NCBI RefSeq assembly: GCF_000332335.1
Contig: NZ_KB235948.1
Coordinates: 1,677,544 to 1,741,543 of the forward strand
Length of the DNA: 64,000 nucleotides
From: Kamptonema formosum PCC 10802
GTDB lineage: Bacteria; Cyanobacteriota; Cyanobacteriia; Cyanobacteriales; Oscillatoriaceae
Direction of reading: 5' to 3'
A program made the translations under genes and the position numbers. Positions within the stretch are counted from its first letter, which is position 1, and each line of letters opens with the position of its first letter. The notes under the pieces were generated by a model, which saw only the letters and a list, made by a program, of their open reading frames with translations, did not search any database and had not been told where the DNA came from. Positions 8,847 to 20,144 of the stretch are shown piece by piece.

Positions 8847-11327
8847 ATGAAGCCATTGTGCCAATATATCAGGGTAACAGCCGGCATCGCCCTTTCGTGG
8901 CTGGCTGCCATTTCCTCAGCCAAAGCCCAAATTGTCCCGGATGCGACGCTGCCCAATCATTCCGCAGTCGGGGTAGAGGGACAAATTCACCGGATTGCCG
9001 GCGGCACGACTGCCGGCACCAACCTGTTCCACAGCTTCAGGGAGTTTTCCGTCCTCACCGGCACCTCCGCCCACTTCGACAGCGCCCCCGACATTCAAAA
9101 CATCCTCACCCGCGTCACCGGCGGGTCAGTTTCCCACATCGACGGGCTGATTCGGGCCAATGGCACCGCCAACCTGTTCCTGATTAATCCAAATGGCATC
9201 ATATTTGGCCCCAATGCCAGGCTGGACATCGGCGGGTCATTTGTCGGCAGCACCGCCCTCGGCATCAGATTTGCCGACGGCAGAGAATTTAGCGCCACCG
9301 GCACCCAAACCTCACCCCTGCTCACCGTCAGCGTGCCTGCCGGCTTGCAGTTCGGGCCCGGTGCGGAGGCCATTGAAGTGCGAGGGCGGGGCAACCAAGT
9401 GGTCTCCGATCCGGAAACTTATGCCACTGTCGGGGTGGCGGGAGAAGGTCTTGCCGTTGCTGCCGGCCAAACTCTGGCGCTCGTTGGCGGTCAGGTGGCC
9501 CTTGCTGGCGGAAATCTGACGGCAGAGGGAGGAAGAGTTGAGCTCGGGAGTGTGGCAGAGGGGGTGGTGGCGCTCACCCCAACCAGCCCGGGCTATTCGC
9601 TCAGCTATTCAGGCGCGGGGAATTTCCAGGATATCCGCCTCTCGGGAGCATCTGCGATCAATATCAGCGGTCAAGCCGGTGGCAGTGTCGGGTTGCGGGG
9701 GCGGCGCGTCACCTTCACCGGCGGTTCCGCGATTTTGGCGAACACCTCCGGAGCGGGAAGCGGGGGAACCGTCACCGTCACCGCTTCCGAGCTAGTGGAA
9801 TTGAGTGGCACAAACCCTCTGGATGGTAACAGCAGCCTTTGGATTGCAGAGACGAGGGGTGCTGGATCGGGCGGTGACATCACCGTTACTGCGGGACGAT
9901 TGATACTTCGAGATGGGGCGCAGCTTTCATCTGGCACTTTTAGCGCCGGCAGGGCGGGAAATATTACGGTAGCCGCCTCTGAATCCGTGGAATTGACTGG
10001 CGCATCTGCCAGCAGTGGGTTGAGCAGCGGCTTGTACACTCAGGCTGCTGCCGGTACTGGCGCTGCTGGCACTTTGACGATTAACACTCGCACGCTGAGT
10101 GTCCGGGATGGGGCGCAAGTCTCCAGTGCGACATTAGATCGAGGTAGTGGGGGAAATCTTACCGTCAATGCTTCTGACTGGGTGGAACTGACTGGCATAG
10201 CTGATGGTGGGTTCCCCAGTCTTTTGTCGAATGGAAGTTTTGGCAGTGGGGATGCGGGAGTTTTGACGGTTAACACACGGCGGCTGACTGTCCGGGATGG
10301 GGCGCAGATATTTAGTGCTACTTTTGGCTCCGCTCGAGGGGGAAATATTGCAGTGAGCGCCTCTGAGTCTGTGGAACTGATTGGTGGAGCGGCTTCTAAT
10401 CGCACCGGCTTGCTTGCAAGTGCGGTCGAAGGTACTGGAGATGGGGGCAACTTGACGGTTGTCACCGGCAAATTAACTGTCCGGGATGGGGCGCTGGTCA
10501 GTGCGAGTAATTTCCACAGCCGCAACCTGCTTCCGCCCGGGTCGGGGGCGGCTGGCAACATTCAAGTTGTGGCGAACTCTGTCGAGCTTGATGGCGGAGG
10601 AACGCTCACAGCGTCAGCTAATGCCGGAGATAAGGGAAATATTACTCTTCAAGCTGGGAACATCCAGTTGCGTCGGGGCAGCGCTATCACTACTAACGCC
10701 TCGGGCCCAGCTACAGGGGGCAATATCGCTATCACCACAGACACCTTGGCAGCTCTGGAAAATAGCGATATCACCGCCAACGCTCAACAGAACTTTGGCG
10801 GGAGAGTCAGCATCAGCGCTCAAGGCATCTTTGGCACCGAGTACCGCCAGCAACTCTCTCCCGCCAGTGACATCACTGCCACCTCCGCACTGGGAGCCCA
10901 GTTCAGTGGGACGGTGCAAATTACTGCCCCTGATGTTGACCCCGGCGCTGGGTTGGTTGCTCTGTCAGAAAATTTTGTCGATTTGGCAGGTTTGATCGCC
11001 GAGAATTTCTGCCACCTTGCGGCACAGGGGAGTTCTTTCACACTGATTGGCAGGGGGGGCTTGCCGGCGAATCCCAGTGAGCCGCTCACCAGTGCGCCGG
11101 TGGCGGTCGAGTGGGCGGCGCGGGAAGAGTGGGATCGCGGTCGCTCTGGAACTCCGTCGCGGCGGGCCATTTCATCCCCAATCCCAACTCAAAAATCCAA
11201 AATCCCAAATCAGATTCTGGAAGCTACGGGCTGGACAGTCGCCCCTGATGGCACAGTCATCCTTACTGCTAGCGCACCTCAAGTTACCCCCTCGGGTCCC
11301 CGATTCACCCCCCCAGGCTGCCGGTAG
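8847..11327 (+). CDS. TpsA-type filamentous hemagglutinin-like secreted protein
   Basis: An 826-residue exported protein from the ATG at 8847, with AGGGG six bases upstream. A signal peptide (about 1-30, ending SSAKAQ) is followed by the haemagglutination activity/TPS domain (about 32-150), recognised by LFHSFREF, NILTRVTGG, GLIRANGTANLFLINPNG and IIFGPNARLDIGGSF. The middle is built of beta-helix repeats with recurring LTVRDGAQ, GNITV and ASESVELTG phrases. The C-terminus (ILEATGWTVAPDGTVILTA) is usual for cyanobacterial members. Such proteins are exported by a TpsB outer-membrane partner and act in adhesion or cell-surface coating; no TpsB gene lies in the window. A stretch around 11,175-11,215 encodes SSPIPTQKSKIPNQ and looks like an intergenic AT-rich repeat absorbed into the coding sequence. 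Confidence 0.92.
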   Translation: MKPLCQYIRVTAGIALSWLAAISSAKAQIVPDATLPNHSAVGVEGQIHRIAGGTTAGTNLFHSFREFSVLTGTSAHFDSAPDIQNILTRVTGGSVSHIDGLIRANGTANLFLINPNGIIFGPNARLDIGGSFVGSTALGIRFADGREFSATGTQTSPLLTVSVPAGLQFGPGAEAIEVRGRGNQVVSDPETYATVGVAGEGLAVAAGQTLALVGGQVALAGGNLTAEGGRVELGSVAEGVVALTPTSPGYSLSYSGAGNFQDIRLSGASAINISGQAGGSVGLRGRRVTFTGGSAILANTSGAGSGGTVTVTASELVELSGTNPLDGNSSLWIAETRGAGSGGDITVTAGRLILRDGAQLSSGTFSAGRAGNITVAASESVELTGASASSGLSSGLYTQAAAGTGAAGTLTINTRTLSVRDGAQVSSATLDRGSGGNLTVNASDWVELTGIADGGFPSLLSNGSFGSGDAGVLTVNTRRLTVRDGAQIFSATFGSARGGNIAVSASESVELIGGAASNRTGLLASAVEGTGDGGNLTVVTGKLTVRDGALVSASNFHSRNLLPPGSGAAGNIQVVANSVELDGGGTLTASANAGDKGNITLQAGNIQLRRGSAITTNASGPATGGNIAITTDTLAALENSDITANAQQNFGGRVSISAQGIFGTEYRQQLSPASDITATSALGAQFSGTVQITAPDVDPGAGLVALSENFVDLAGLIAENFCHLAAQGSSFTLIGRGGLPANPSEPLTSAPVAVEWAAREEWDRGRSGTPSRRAISSPIPTQKSKIPNQILEATGWTVAPDGTVILTASAPQVTPSGPRFTPPGCR

Positions 11328-11427
11328 CTTACAGCCCCTGTCAGGAGAGCATTTGCATTCCCGTAGAGCGGGGAAATTCAGCAGCGGAGAGAACAAATAT
11401 AGCGTTTCTCAGATCAGTGAGGTACTG

Positions 11428-11461
11428 AGAAACCCGGTTTCTGCAAGAAACCGGGTTTCTG
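11428..11461. repeat. AGAAACCCGGTTTCT / AGAAACCGGGTTTCT pair
   Basis: Two back-to-back palindromic 15-mers (11428-11442 and 11446-11460). Together they form a strong stem in the region after the adhesin gene and could stop transcription, though no T-run follows. Confidence 0.85.
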
Positions 11462-11636
11462 GGCCTTAGTTCATCCAGCTGAGAGCCGCTCTAAATGTGT
11501 CCGAGATCACAACTGGCAGTTTGATTGAAGGAGCGTTTGCCAACCCCTCACTACATGGGCCTGCACTAGAAAAAATTTACAAAATTTTATACTCTCATCC
11601 TCCGAGGAAGGTAGACAGATGAAATGGGAGAGTGCT

Positions 11637-11819
11637 ATGATTAACAAAATTTGTGTAATAGGAAAAAAAATGACAAAAAACAAACACAAACCAGAAAAAG
11701 ATTCCCCAAAGGATAAAGAGCAACAAGCAAAGGACAATATCCCTCTGGACCCTCCAGTTGTGATCCAACGCCTCACGCCAAATTCAACAGGAGCGGGCAT
11801 ACGGCAAATAGGAGGGTGA
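11637..11819 (+). CDS. Possible small lysine-rich protein
   Basis: A 60-residue frame beginning MINKICVIGKKMTKNK and ending AGIRQIGG. GGGAGAG lies just ahead of the ATG (11626-11632), which favours translation. The N-terminal half is rich in Lys, Glu and Asp and the C-terminal half in Pro and Asn, with a terminal Gly-Gly. I do not recognise a family. It stands alone between the adhesin and a repeat-rich stretch. It could be a genuine short protein, possibly processed at its end, or a chance frame. Confidence 0.35.
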   Translation: MINKICVIGKKMTKNKHKPEKDSPKDKEQQAKDNIPLDPPVVIQRLTPNSTGAGIRQIGG

Positions 11820-12253
11820 CGTCCCTGTTCGCGGTTCGCGAGCGCGGATATACCATATTTTTCCCCTCCCTCGCACAATTGTGTCCGGTTCACCCCGACA
11901 AATTTTTCTGTCACCTCTTCCATGTGCGGGGGGTTCGATACCGGTCCCCGGTGTTTTGAGAAGTGTCAGCCAGTATTGCAGCACACAGTTAGGGGCAGGG
12001 ACAGGCGAGACGCCTGTCCTACGTCCGTTCCCTAAATGGCTGCTGCTATAATATCCTATCCCCTGCCGCCGCTGTTTCTTTGGTAGGGGCGGGTTTAGAA
12101 ATGTCCTGTGACACTGCCAGATATCTCGGGTGAACAGGCCCCTATTTTTTCCTGCCAGTATTTGTGGGTCACTGCCGGCAATGAATAGAGTGGGGTGCGC
12201 AACACCAGCGCACTGTTTGCAGTTGGGCTCATGCCCTGCCGCGAGTCTCTACC
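11820..12253. other. Intergenic repeats
   Basis: No gene seen. Holds a GACAGGCGAGACGCCTGTCC palindrome (about 12000-12020) and a GCCAGATATCTCGGGTGAAC phrase (12117-12136) whose inverted partner lies at about 12,615-12,643. These two copies bracket the NfeD-like gene. Confidence 0.5.
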
Positions 12254-12538
12254 CTAAAAATCACCGAGGGGTTCAACGAGCAGGGTGATGCCCTTAATTC
12301 CCACCACGCGCACGGTTTCTTCTGGAAAGATAACCACTTCCCTGTCACACAAGGCCGGCCACCAACTGCCCTGAAACTGCACCCGCCCTTTCCTGTAAGG
12401 CCCTTGGATCGTTTCATCAACTCGGGCTTTCTCTTGCCGGCTGTTTATCAAATCCTTGAGATTGAGCTTAGGGTTGCCCTTGCTGCCGGATTGGCTGGGG
12501 AGAGTTTTTGCACCAAATAAGCCAAAATAATTAAACAT
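12254..12538 (-). CDS. NfeD-like C-terminal (OB-fold) protein
   Basis: A 94-residue protein starting MFNYFGLFGAK. Residues about 45-92 match the NfeD C-terminal soluble domain: GRVQFQGSWWPALCD, then a basic/acidic strand and VRVVGIKGITLLVEP. Such domains are small OB-like barrels often attached to membrane NfeD proteins next to slipin/stomatin proteases. Here no membrane segments and no slipin gene are present, so it is a stand-alone version, as seen in other cyanobacteria. The Trp pair in GSWWPA is a family hallmark. Function unknown; a role in membrane-protein complexes is inferred from the family only. Confidence 0.78.
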   Translation of the reverse strand: MFNYFGLFGAKTLPSQSGSKGNPKLNLKDLINSRQEKARVDETIQGPYRKGRVQFQGSWWPALCDREVVIFPEETVRVVGIKGITLLVEPLGDF

Positions 12539-14586
12539 ATACTTTTAATTTATCGGTCGCGAGTAGAAGACTTCTGATGGATTAGTTTCTAGGGAGATTC
12601 GCAGGGGCGGGCTCACCCGAGATATCTACCCGAGATATCTGTGGGAAGCTTTCGGGGAAGGCGGCGTGCGGGCGTGCGGTGGAAACCCTACTGGGAGCGG
12701 CTGAGCGAGACTTTGGGGGAGGGCGGCGGTGAATTCCATCTGGGTAATTTTGAACTCTATGATTTAACTGTAGGAACTTCCCCAGAATGCTGTTTCGGCG
12801 TGAGTGTCACTATCCGATCTGACCGGCATACCCTACTCTTCGTCCCAGCGCTAACCCTTGCTGAGTGAGAATTTCTGGCGGCAGCCTCGTTTTTCCGAGT
12901 GGACAGTTTGGCTGCCGGTAGTCCCTGGCCCACGGCTGCGGCGGGGACGGGCTGCCGGTGGGCCGGTGATACGGTGCGACCCGGTTTCTTAAAGAAACCG
13001 GGTTTCAGGGGCGTTAATTTGGGCCATTCGCCCCCGCTCACCTCTGACCCGTCCACCGCCCAGACTGACGCCGCAATTGTTTCTGCTGTTTATCTCTTGT
13101 CAAAAACAACAGATTGAGGTATAATAGAGCGCCTTTCCAGAATTGGCTGGCTGTTGCTTGTCTCTGAATGTTTCCTGGGGGCTGTTTGTCTGTTCATGTT
13201 TCTCAATTATCTGGGTCGCCCCGCACGCACCGGCAGGCTGGAGTGCGTCAGCCACATCCGCTCAACTCAGCAATTTGTTGGGAAGTTTTCCCCTCACCCA
13301 TCAAGAATATCCCTAGCACTGCTTGCCTGAAGTGCCGGCACTCCTGTGAGTGCAAAGATTTTGGCAACCGCTGTTTGTGTTCCTGACGCAGGAATGTAGG
13401 TTATTACGGATTATCAAACGGTAAATGTAGTTATTATATTTTTAATATTATGCAACTTATGCGCAAATACAGGGCAGGGTGTGGCAGGTCCCGGACCGGT
13501 TTAATCTGCTTTTTGGAGAAAGGAGGCAGAGCCCCCACAGCTGCGTTGCCAGGCAGAGCCTGGGAACCAGGGAAGCGACCGGCCTGAGCCAGAGGGCGAA
13601 AAGACCGAGCTCCCGCCGGCGGCTGGCAATCCTGTGGGAGTCGGAGGCCCTTCTAAAAATATGCATTTAACTCGCTATGTAAAAACTGTTTATTTTTTAA
13701 ATAAAGCTGGCAAAAATATTGAATTATTCATTCAATAGAGAAGCAGCGAGTTGAGAGCCCAGCACTTTGGAAAATAGGCTTTTTGGGAACCGTCCTGAGA
13801 CGGGGGACCCTTACTTCCTATGCAGAATCGGCATCGATCCGTTGAGAAAAGCGCGAGGGAGCGAGTTCAGGGATAGGCTGCGCCCAGTACCGATTAAGCG
13901 AGCCTCCTGTGTTACTAACTTTTGTAAACTTCTGCGAGAGTAGATAAAATTTTCCTTAAGATACAAGCCGGCAAGGCTGCCTCGGTAGAAAATACAGGCA
14001 AGCTAGAAATAACAGCTATCCACCGGCTAATCGCACCCTCCGCCGCGAGCGCTTCCGAATAAGTAAATGGCCCTAAGCGGGCGTCTCGCGGAGCGACAAA
14101 CCGATATACCTCAGGGGGCGGTTCCACCGGCACGCCTACCGCCCCGCCAGCCACGGAGACAGCCCACCGGCGTCAGATGACCAAAAGCTCCAGCCCGTTT
14201 ATTACATCTAATTTAGAACCAGCACAGCTCGTCAGCATGAGAAGACGAAACTCAGTAACTCGATTGCTGTTCCCCGTTCCAGGCGGCGCAGCAGGTATAT
14301 TTGCTCCCCTTACAGCGGTCGCTCAACGGGGCTCGGAGGGGTGATAGCACAAGGACCGGCACTGAGAAAAAGACAGCAGGCGCAAAGCCCCCGGGCTCGC
14401 CCCTGCTGGCAGCAAAGTGCCCGCCGCTGCCAGGAAACAGCTATTGTATAAACCTTCTACAAAACTTTCGATCGCGCCCCCTTTGAACGCGAGTGAAGAG
14501 GCAGGATTTGTTTGGCAAATCTTGCTCGACAAACCTTTCAGCCGCTGTGTTGCGGCTCGTCGCACAGCCACTTTAACACTATCAAA
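12539..14586. other. Two-kilobase region without a convincing gene
   Basis: Short open frames on both strands lack ribosome sites and family features. Visible items are a GAAACCGGGTTTC palindrome (12979-13007), a copy of the GGAGGCAGAGCC...CCAGGCAGAGCCTGGGA repeat (about 13522-13570), and a TATAAT-like motif at about 13121. Part of it resembles decayed coding DNA. The segment just ahead of gltB (14,450-14,586) should contain its promoter, which I could not place. Confidence 0.5.
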
Positions 14587-17500
14587 ATGAACAGCAACAA
14601 AATGCCACAAAAACAGGGCCTATACGATCCCCAGTTCGAGCACGACGCCTGCGGTGTCGGCTTCATCGTGCACATGAAAGGAAACAAGTCGCACGAGATC
14701 GTAGAGCAGGCGCTGACGGTACTCGTGAATCTCGACCACCGGGGCGCGTGCGGTGCGGAAAAGAACACCGGCGACGGTGCGGGCATTTTAATGCAAGTGC
14801 CGCACAAGTTCCTGAAAAAGGCTACCGCCGCCCTGAACATCGAGCTGCCAGAACCGGGCCAGTATGGGGTCGGTGCCCTCTACTCCTCCCCCGATCCAGC
14901 GGCACGCGAGCGAGGGCGGCAGCTGTTTGAAAAAATCGCCGCAGAAGAAGGCCAGCAAGTGATCGGCTGGCGCAACGTGCCAACCGACAACTCGGATCTG
15001 GGCAACACGGCAAAATCCAGCGAACCATTCATGCAGCAGGTGTTTGTAAAACGGGCTGCAGATATCGCTGACGACAAGGCGTTCGAGCGCAAGCTGTACG
15101 TCATCCGCAAACGGGCTGAAGCCGAAATCCACAGGGCGCAGGTAGACCCGTCCTGGTACGCCTCTAGCCTCTCGTGCCGCACACTGGTTTACAAAGGCAT
15201 GCTGATGCCGGAGCAGGTGGGGCACTACTATCGGGACCTGCAAGATCCGGATATGGAAAGCGCTCTGGCGCTGGTGCACTCCCGTTTCAGCACCAACACC
15301 TTCCCCAGTTGGGAGCGCTCACACCCCTATCGCTACATCGCCCACAACGGCGAAATCAACACCCTGCGCGGCAACATCAACTGGATGTACGCGCGGCAGT
15401 CGCTGTTCGAGTCAGAACTGTTCGGCGACGACATCAACAAAATCCAGCCGGTGATCGACCTGGAAGGCAGCGACTCAGCCATTTTCGACAACGCCCTGGA
15501 AATGCTGGTGCTGGCGGGCCGGTCACTGCCCCACGCAGTGATGATGATGATCCCCGAACCGTGGGCAGCCCACGAGTCGATGAGCGACGAGAAAAAAGCC
15601 TTCTACGAATACCACTCCTGCCTGATGGAACCGTGGGACGGACCAGCCTCGATCGCCTTCACCGATGGCACGACAATTGGTGCCGTGCTCGACCGCAACG
15701 GGTTGCGCCCGTCGCGCTACTACGTCACCAAAGACGACCTGGTAATTATGGCCTCCGAAGCGGGCGTGCTGCCGGTGGAGCCAGAGCGAGTGGCCCTGAA
15801 AGGCCGGCTGCAACCGGGGCGCATGTTCCTAGTCAACATGGAAGAAGGGCGGATCGTCGCCGACGAAGAAATCAAAAACAAAATTGTCAGCGAGCACCCC
15901 TACCGCGAGTGGATCGACCAGCACATGGTTGAGCTGGCGCAGCTCAAAGATGCGCCGCAATCGGTGGAACTCGACTACAACCTCGACCTGACCACCACCA
16001 TCCAGCGCCAGATCGCCTTCGGTTACACCTTCGAGGAACTGCGCCTGCTGCTGACTCCGATGGCGCGCGATGGCGTGGAAGCCGTTGGCTCAATGGGGGC
16101 GGATACGCCGCTCGCCGTCCTCTCGGACCGGCCCAAACTCCTTTACGAATATTTCCAGCAGCTGTTCGCCCAGGTCACCAACCCGCCGATCGATTCCATC
16201 CGCGAGGAAATCATCACCTCCCCAGAAACGACAATCGGATCTGAGCGCAACTTGCTCAAACCCGAACCGGAAAGCTGCCATCTGATCGAGCTGAAAACGC
16301 CGGTGCTGACCAACGAAGAGCTGGCGAAGCTCAAGCACGTCAGCGAGGGCGGCTTCAAATCCGTCACTATCCCGATTTTGTTCAACCCCAAAGAGGGTGT
16401 GAGCGGTTTGGAAACAGTGATGGATGACATTTGCCAGCAGGCGTCCCGCGCCATCGAGGCCGGTGCCAACATCATCATCCTTTCCGATCGCGGCATCAGC
16501 AAAGACAAAGCACCGGTACCGGCGCTGCTGGCGGTTGCCGGCTTGCACCACCACCTGATCCGCCAAGGCACGCGCACGCGGGTTGGCCTCGTCCTGGAGT
16601 CCGGCGAACCGCGCGAAGTGCACCACTACGCCACACTGATCGGCTACGGTTGCGGTGCGATCAACCCCTATGTCGCCTTCGAGACGATTGACGACATGAT
16701 CCAGCAGGGCTTGCTGGTCAACATTGACCACAAGACCGCTTGCAAGAACTACATCAAAGCCGTCACCAAGGGATCGATCAAAGTAGCCTCCAAGATTGGC
16801 ATCTCCACCCTGCAAAGCTATCGCGGGGCCCAGATTTTTGAGGCGATTGGCCTCAACAAGTCGGTGATCGACAAATACTTCACCTGGACTGCATCCCGGA
16901 TCGAGGGCGCGGATCTGGAAGTGATCGCCAAGGAGGCGATTTTGCGGCACAGCCACGCTTTCCCGGAACGCGAGGTCAATGGCCACACCCTGGATGCCGG
17001 CGGCGAATACCAGTGGCGCAAGGACGGCGAGGCGCACCTGTTCAGCCCGGAAACTATCCACAACCTGCAAAAGGCGGTGCGCGAGGGCCGGTACGATCTT
17101 TACAAGAAATACGCGGCGCTGGTAAACGAGCAGAACCAGAAGTTCTTTACGCTGCGCGGTTTGCTGGAATTTAAGGATCGCGAGCCGGTGCCGGTTGAGG
17201 AAGTTGAGCCGGTGGAGGCGATTGTCAAGCGCTTTAAGACCGGCGCGATGAGCTATGGGTCGATCTCGAAAGAAGCCCACGAAACGCTGGCTGTGGCGAT
17301 GAACCGCTTGGGCGGCAAATCGAACACCGGCGAAGGCGGGGAAGATCCGGAACGCTACACCTGGACAAATGAGCGCGGCGACTCCAAGAACAGCGCCATC
17401 AAACAGGTGGCTTCGGGTCGTTTTGGCGTCACCAGCCTCTACCTGTCGAAGGCGAAGGAAATCCAGATCAAGATGGCCCAGGGGGCGAAGCCCGGTGAGG

Positions 17501-19188
17501 GCGGCCAGCTGCCCGGGGGTAAGGTGTATCCTTGGATTGCTAAGGTGCGCCACTCGACGCCGGGTGTGGGTCTGATTTCGCCGCCGCCTCACCACGACAT
17601 CTACTCGATTGAGGATTTGGCTGAGCTGATCCACGATTTGAAGAATGCCAACCGCAATGCCCGGATCAGTGTGAAGCTGGTGTCGGAGGTGGGTGTGGGC
17701 ACGATTGCTGCCGGTGTGGCGAAAGCGCACGCGGATGTTGTGCTGATTTCTGGCTTTGATGGGGGCACCGGCGCGTCGCCGCAGACTTCGATTAAGCACG
17801 CGGGGCTGCCTTGGGAGCTCGGTTTGGCGGAAACGCACCAAACGCTGGTGCTGAATAACCTGCGCTCGCGGATTGCGGTGGAAACTGACGGCCAGCTGAA
17901 GACGGGCCGCGACGTGGCCATTGCGGCGCTGCTGGGTGCTGAGGAGTTCGGTTTTTCGACTGCGCCGCTGGTGTCGATGGGCTGCATTATGATGCGGGTG
18001 TGCCATTTGAATACTTGCCCTGCCGGTGTGGCCACGCAGAATCCGGAGTTGCGGAAGAATTTTGTTGGCGAACCCGAGCATGTGGAGAACTTTATGAAGT
18101 TCGTGGCGCACGAGCTCCGGGAAATTATGGCGCAGCTCGGTTTCCGCAAGCTGGAGGAAATGGTGGGGCGCACAGATGTGCTGGAACCGAAGAAGGCGGT
18201 GGCGCACTGGAAGGCCAAGGGGATTGACCTGTCGAAGATTCTCTACCAGCCGGCAGTTGGGCCAGAAGTGGGCCGGTACTGCCAGATCCCGCAGGATCAC
18301 GGGTTGGAGAAGTCGGTGGATATGAAGGTGCTGCTGGATTTGTGCGCACCGGCAATTGAGCGGGGCGAAAAGGTGAAGGCGACGCTGCCGATTAAGAATG
18401 TGAACCGGGTTGTGGGCACGATTCTGGGCAATGAAATTACCAAGCGCCACGCTGCAGGTTTGCCGGAAGATACGGTGCACCTGCATTTCCAAGGGAGTGC
18501 CGGTCAGAGTTTCGGGGCGTTTGTGCCGAAGGGTGTGACGCTGGAACTGGAAGGCGACGCGAATGACTACTTGGGTAAGGGGTTGAGCGGCGGCAAGATT
18601 GTGCTGTATCCGCCGGCGGGCTCGACTTTTGTGCCTGAGGAAAATATCATTGCCGGCAATGTGGCGTTCTATGGGGCGACAGGCGGGGAGGCTTATATCC
18701 GGGGTATGGCCGGTGAGCGTTTCTGCGTGCGCAATTCCGGCGTCAAGGCGGTTGTGGAAGCTGTGGGCGATCACGGTTGCGAGTACATGACCGGCGGCAA
18801 AGTTGTGGTGCTTGGCCATGCTGGGCGCAACTTCGCGGCGGGGATGAGTGGCGGTGTCGCCTACATTCTCGATGAGAAGGGCGATTTTGCGACGCGCTGC
18901 AATAAGTCTATGGTGGGGCTGGAAACCCTGGAAGAGACTGAGGAGATTGCGGAAGTTCGCGAGATGATCCAGAAGCACGCGGAGTACACGAAGAGCGATA
19001 AGGCGGCTCAAGTCCTGGCCAACTGGGAGGAGATGGTGCCGAAGTTCGTCAAGGTGATACCGAAGGATTACAAGCGGGTGCTGCAGGCGCTCAAGAAAGC
19101 CCAGGAATCTGGGTTGAGTGGCGATGATGCGCTGGCGGCGGCGTTTGAGCAAAATGCCCGCGACGTGGCGCGGATCGGTGGCGGCTGA
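14587..19188 (+). CDS. gltB: Glutamate synthase [NAD(P)H] large subunit
   Basis: A 1533-residue protein that makes glutamate from glutamine and 2-oxoglutarate in ammonium assimilation. From the ATG at 14587, 21 residues precede Cys22 (HDACGVGF), the nucleophile exposed when the propeptide is removed; the ATG at 14602 is an alternative. Domains in order: class II glutaminase (22-about 430), central domain, FMN-binding synthase domain (about 840-1230) with the 3Fe-4S ligands in a CX5CX4C array ([16 protein letters not shown]), and the C-terminal glycine-rich beta-helix ([18 protein letters not shown]). The insertion that ferredoxin-dependent GltS carries between GGED and NSAIKQ is absent. This identifies it as the pyridine-nucleotide type that pairs with GltD, encoded 2.5 kb downstream. 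High GC at third positions creates a long antisense frame that is not a gene. Confidence 0.97.
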   Translation: MNSNKMPQKQGLYDPQFEHDACGVGFIVHMKGNKSHEIVEQALTVLVNLDHRGACGAEKNTGDGAGILMQVPHKFLKKATAALNIELPEPGQYGVGALYSSPDPAARERGRQLFEKIAAEEGQQVIGWRNVPTDNSDLGNTAKSSEPFMQQVFVKRAADIADDKAFERKLYVIRKRAEAEIHRAQVDPSWYASSLSCRTLVYKGMLMPEQVGHYYRDLQDPDMESALALVHSRFSTNTFPSWERSHPYRYIAHNGEINTLRGNINWMYARQSLFESELFGDDINKIQPVIDLEGSDSAIFDNALEMLVLAGRSLPHAVMMMIPEPWAAHESMSDEKKAFYEYHSCLMEPWDGPASIAFTDGTTIGAVLDRNGLRPSRYYVTKDDLVIMASEAGVLPVEPERVALKGRLQPGRMFLVNMEEGRIVADEEIKNKIVSEHPYREWIDQHMVELAQLKDAPQSVELDYNLDLTTTIQRQIAFGYTFEELRLLLTPMARDGVEAVGSMGADTPLAVLSDRPKLLYEYFQQLFAQVTNPPIDSIREEIITSPETTIGSERNLLKPEPESCHLIELKTPVLTNEELAKLKHVSEGGFKSVTIPILFNPKEGVSGLETVMDDICQQASRAIEAGANIIILSDRGISKDKAPVPALLAVAGLHHHLIRQGTRTRVGLVLESGEPREVHHYATLIGYGCGAINPYVAFETIDDMIQQGLLVNIDHKTACKNYIKAVTKGSIKVASKIGISTLQSYRGAQIFEAIGLNKSVIDKYFTWTASRIEGADLEVIAKEAILRHSHAFPEREVNGHTLDAGGEYQWRKDGEAHLFSPETIHNLQKAVREGRYDLYKKYAALVNEQNQKFFTLRGLLEFKDREPVPVEEVEPVEAIVKRFKTGAMSYGSISKEAHETLAVAMNRLGGKSNTGEGGEDPERYTWTNERGDSKNSAIKQVASGRFGVTSLYLSKAKEIQIKMAQGAKPGEGGQLPGGKVYPWIAKVRHSTPGVGLISPPPHHDIYSIEDLAELIHDLKNANRNARISVKLVSEVGVGTIAAGVAKAHADVVLISGFDGGTGASPQTSIKHAGLPWELGLAETHQTLVLNNLRSRIAVETDGQLKTGRDVAIAALLGAEEFGFSTAPLVSMGCIMMRVCHLNTCPAGVATQNPELRKNFVGEPEHVENFMKFVAHELREIMAQLGFRKLEEMVGRTDVLEPKKAVAHWKAKGIDLSKILYQPAVGPEVGRYCQIPQDHGLEKSVDMKVLLDLCAPAIERGEKVKATLPIKNVNRVVGTILGNEITKRHAAGLPEDTVHLHFQGSAGQSFGAFVPKGVTLELEGDANDYLGKGLSGGKIVLYPPAGSTFVPEENIIAGNVAFYGATGGEAYIRGMAGERFCVRNSGVKAVVEAVGDHGCEYMTGGKVVVLGHAGRNFAAGMSGGVAYILDEKGDFATRCNKSMVGLETLEETEEIAEVREMIQKHAEYTKSDKAAQVLANWEEMVPKFVKVIPKDYKRVLQALKKAQESGLSGDDALAAAFEQNARDVARIGGG

Positions 19189-19273
19189 TTTTTCTGGGGG
19201 GGGAACCTCTCCCCCCCTGCCTTCTCCCCGTGAATGGGGAGGGGGGGATAGCGGAATTCATCCAAAGTAACTC

Positions 19274-19308
19274 GTAGGGTGCGTTCCCTCTTAGGGAACG
19301 CACCCTAC
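19274..19308. repeat. GTAGGGTGCGTTCCCT perfect inverted repeat
   Basis: Two 16-base arms around a 3-base loop, after gltB, able to form a strong hairpin and possibly act as its terminator. Related hairpins occur at 24801-24835 and about 61159-61189. Confidence 0.75.
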
Positions 19309-19551
19309 CTCTGGCGAAACATGGAAAATGTTTAATTAACAATTTGGAGATTAATTAGCAAATTCTCTACGCCCCGATGATTAATGTTGAGCAAAGTACG
19401 TTAATTGAATGATCAATCTGGCTAGCAGGATAGGGGCTATCCAGTAAGGGCTGTTGGGGTGCCGGTGTGCCGGCTGACCGGCACCCGGGCGATGCAAAAT
19501 CTCGGAAGCTTTTTAGACCACTTGTAAGACCCTATCAGGGAGGGCAAAGTA

Positions 19552-19867
19552 TTGAACCCAGAATCCTGGAATCAGATAAAATCCAAGTATCAACTTGGGA
19601 AATTAATATACGGCCAAGTATAAGCTCACACTCCTTTTGGAGTGTTTGTCGATATTGGCGATGCAGAGGTGAGGGGACTTATCCAAATCACTGACTTTCT
19701 GGATACGGGAACGATGACACCAGAAATGTATCCCGAAGTTGGCTCGCCTGGCAGTTGTCGTTGGCTATACTGAAGACGACCGCAACCAAGTTTGGTTAAG
19801 CGTTAAGCCCAGCGTTCTACAAAGGTCGCTTGTAAAATTAAAGCTTCCTGTTGCAAATCAACTCTAA
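19552..19867 (+). pseudogene. Broken S1 RNA-binding domain gene
   Basis: Reading from the TTG at 19552 gives LNPESWNQIKSKYQLG...YGQV, then an in-frame TAA at 19621, then AHTPFGVFVDIGDAEVRGLIQ...ITDFLDTGTMTPEMYPEVG, the core of an S1 domain. Near 19,748 the frame must shift to continue with VVVGYTEDDRNQVWLSVKPSV. One stop and one frameshift in about 100 codons indicate a dead gene for a small S1-domain protein. The alternative is a pair of sequence errors, which is less likely for the stop codon. Confidence 0.72.
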
Positions 19868-19893
19868 CAACTGCTTTGAAGTGGGATAAAATT

Positions 19894-19945
19894 ATGAGAG
19901 AACCAGCCGGCTTTATCGAATGTCACGGCGAGTTGCCGGCTGACC
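19894..19945 (+). pseudogene. Fragment of a gltD 5' end
   Basis: ATG-REPAGFIECHGELPAD closely parallels the start of the intact gltD ([16 protein letters not shown]) at both protein and DNA level for about 50 bases, then similarity stops. It is a remnant of a second gltD copy; other remnants lie at 23626-24060. Confidence 0.62.
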
Positions 19946-20144
19946 AGCCCGCACTCGCTTTTGATAAGCGAATAATTCTGATCATGGACTTGGCCAAAGG
20001 GGAAGCTGTCGGGGATGCGGAAACCAGATGGAGCCATAGTTGCCCTCGCCCCAGCGGATTAGTCCTTGTTGCCAGAAAGATGTATAATGAACTTACAGGA
20101 TGAAAATTCCAAATAGCTAGCGTGCCGTTATTGAGCCATCAAAG

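Noticed and set aside
11930..11970. A GGTTCGATACC phrase resembling a tRNA T-arm
   Set aside because: No matching acceptor, D or anticodon arms could be found on either strand.
12641..12868. A 75-codon plus-strand frame after the NfeD-like gene
   Set aside because: Starts in repeat DNA at a GTG without a ribosome site; could be a decayed gene but nothing supports a call.
13915..14154. A 79-codon minus-strand frame upstream of gltB
   Set aside because: No recognisable domain or ribosome site; surrounding DNA is non-coding in character.
16090..19152. A 1020-codon open frame on the minus strand opposite gltB
   Set aside because: It lies entirely inside gltB, has a composition expected from high third-position GC on the coding strand, and shows no domain.
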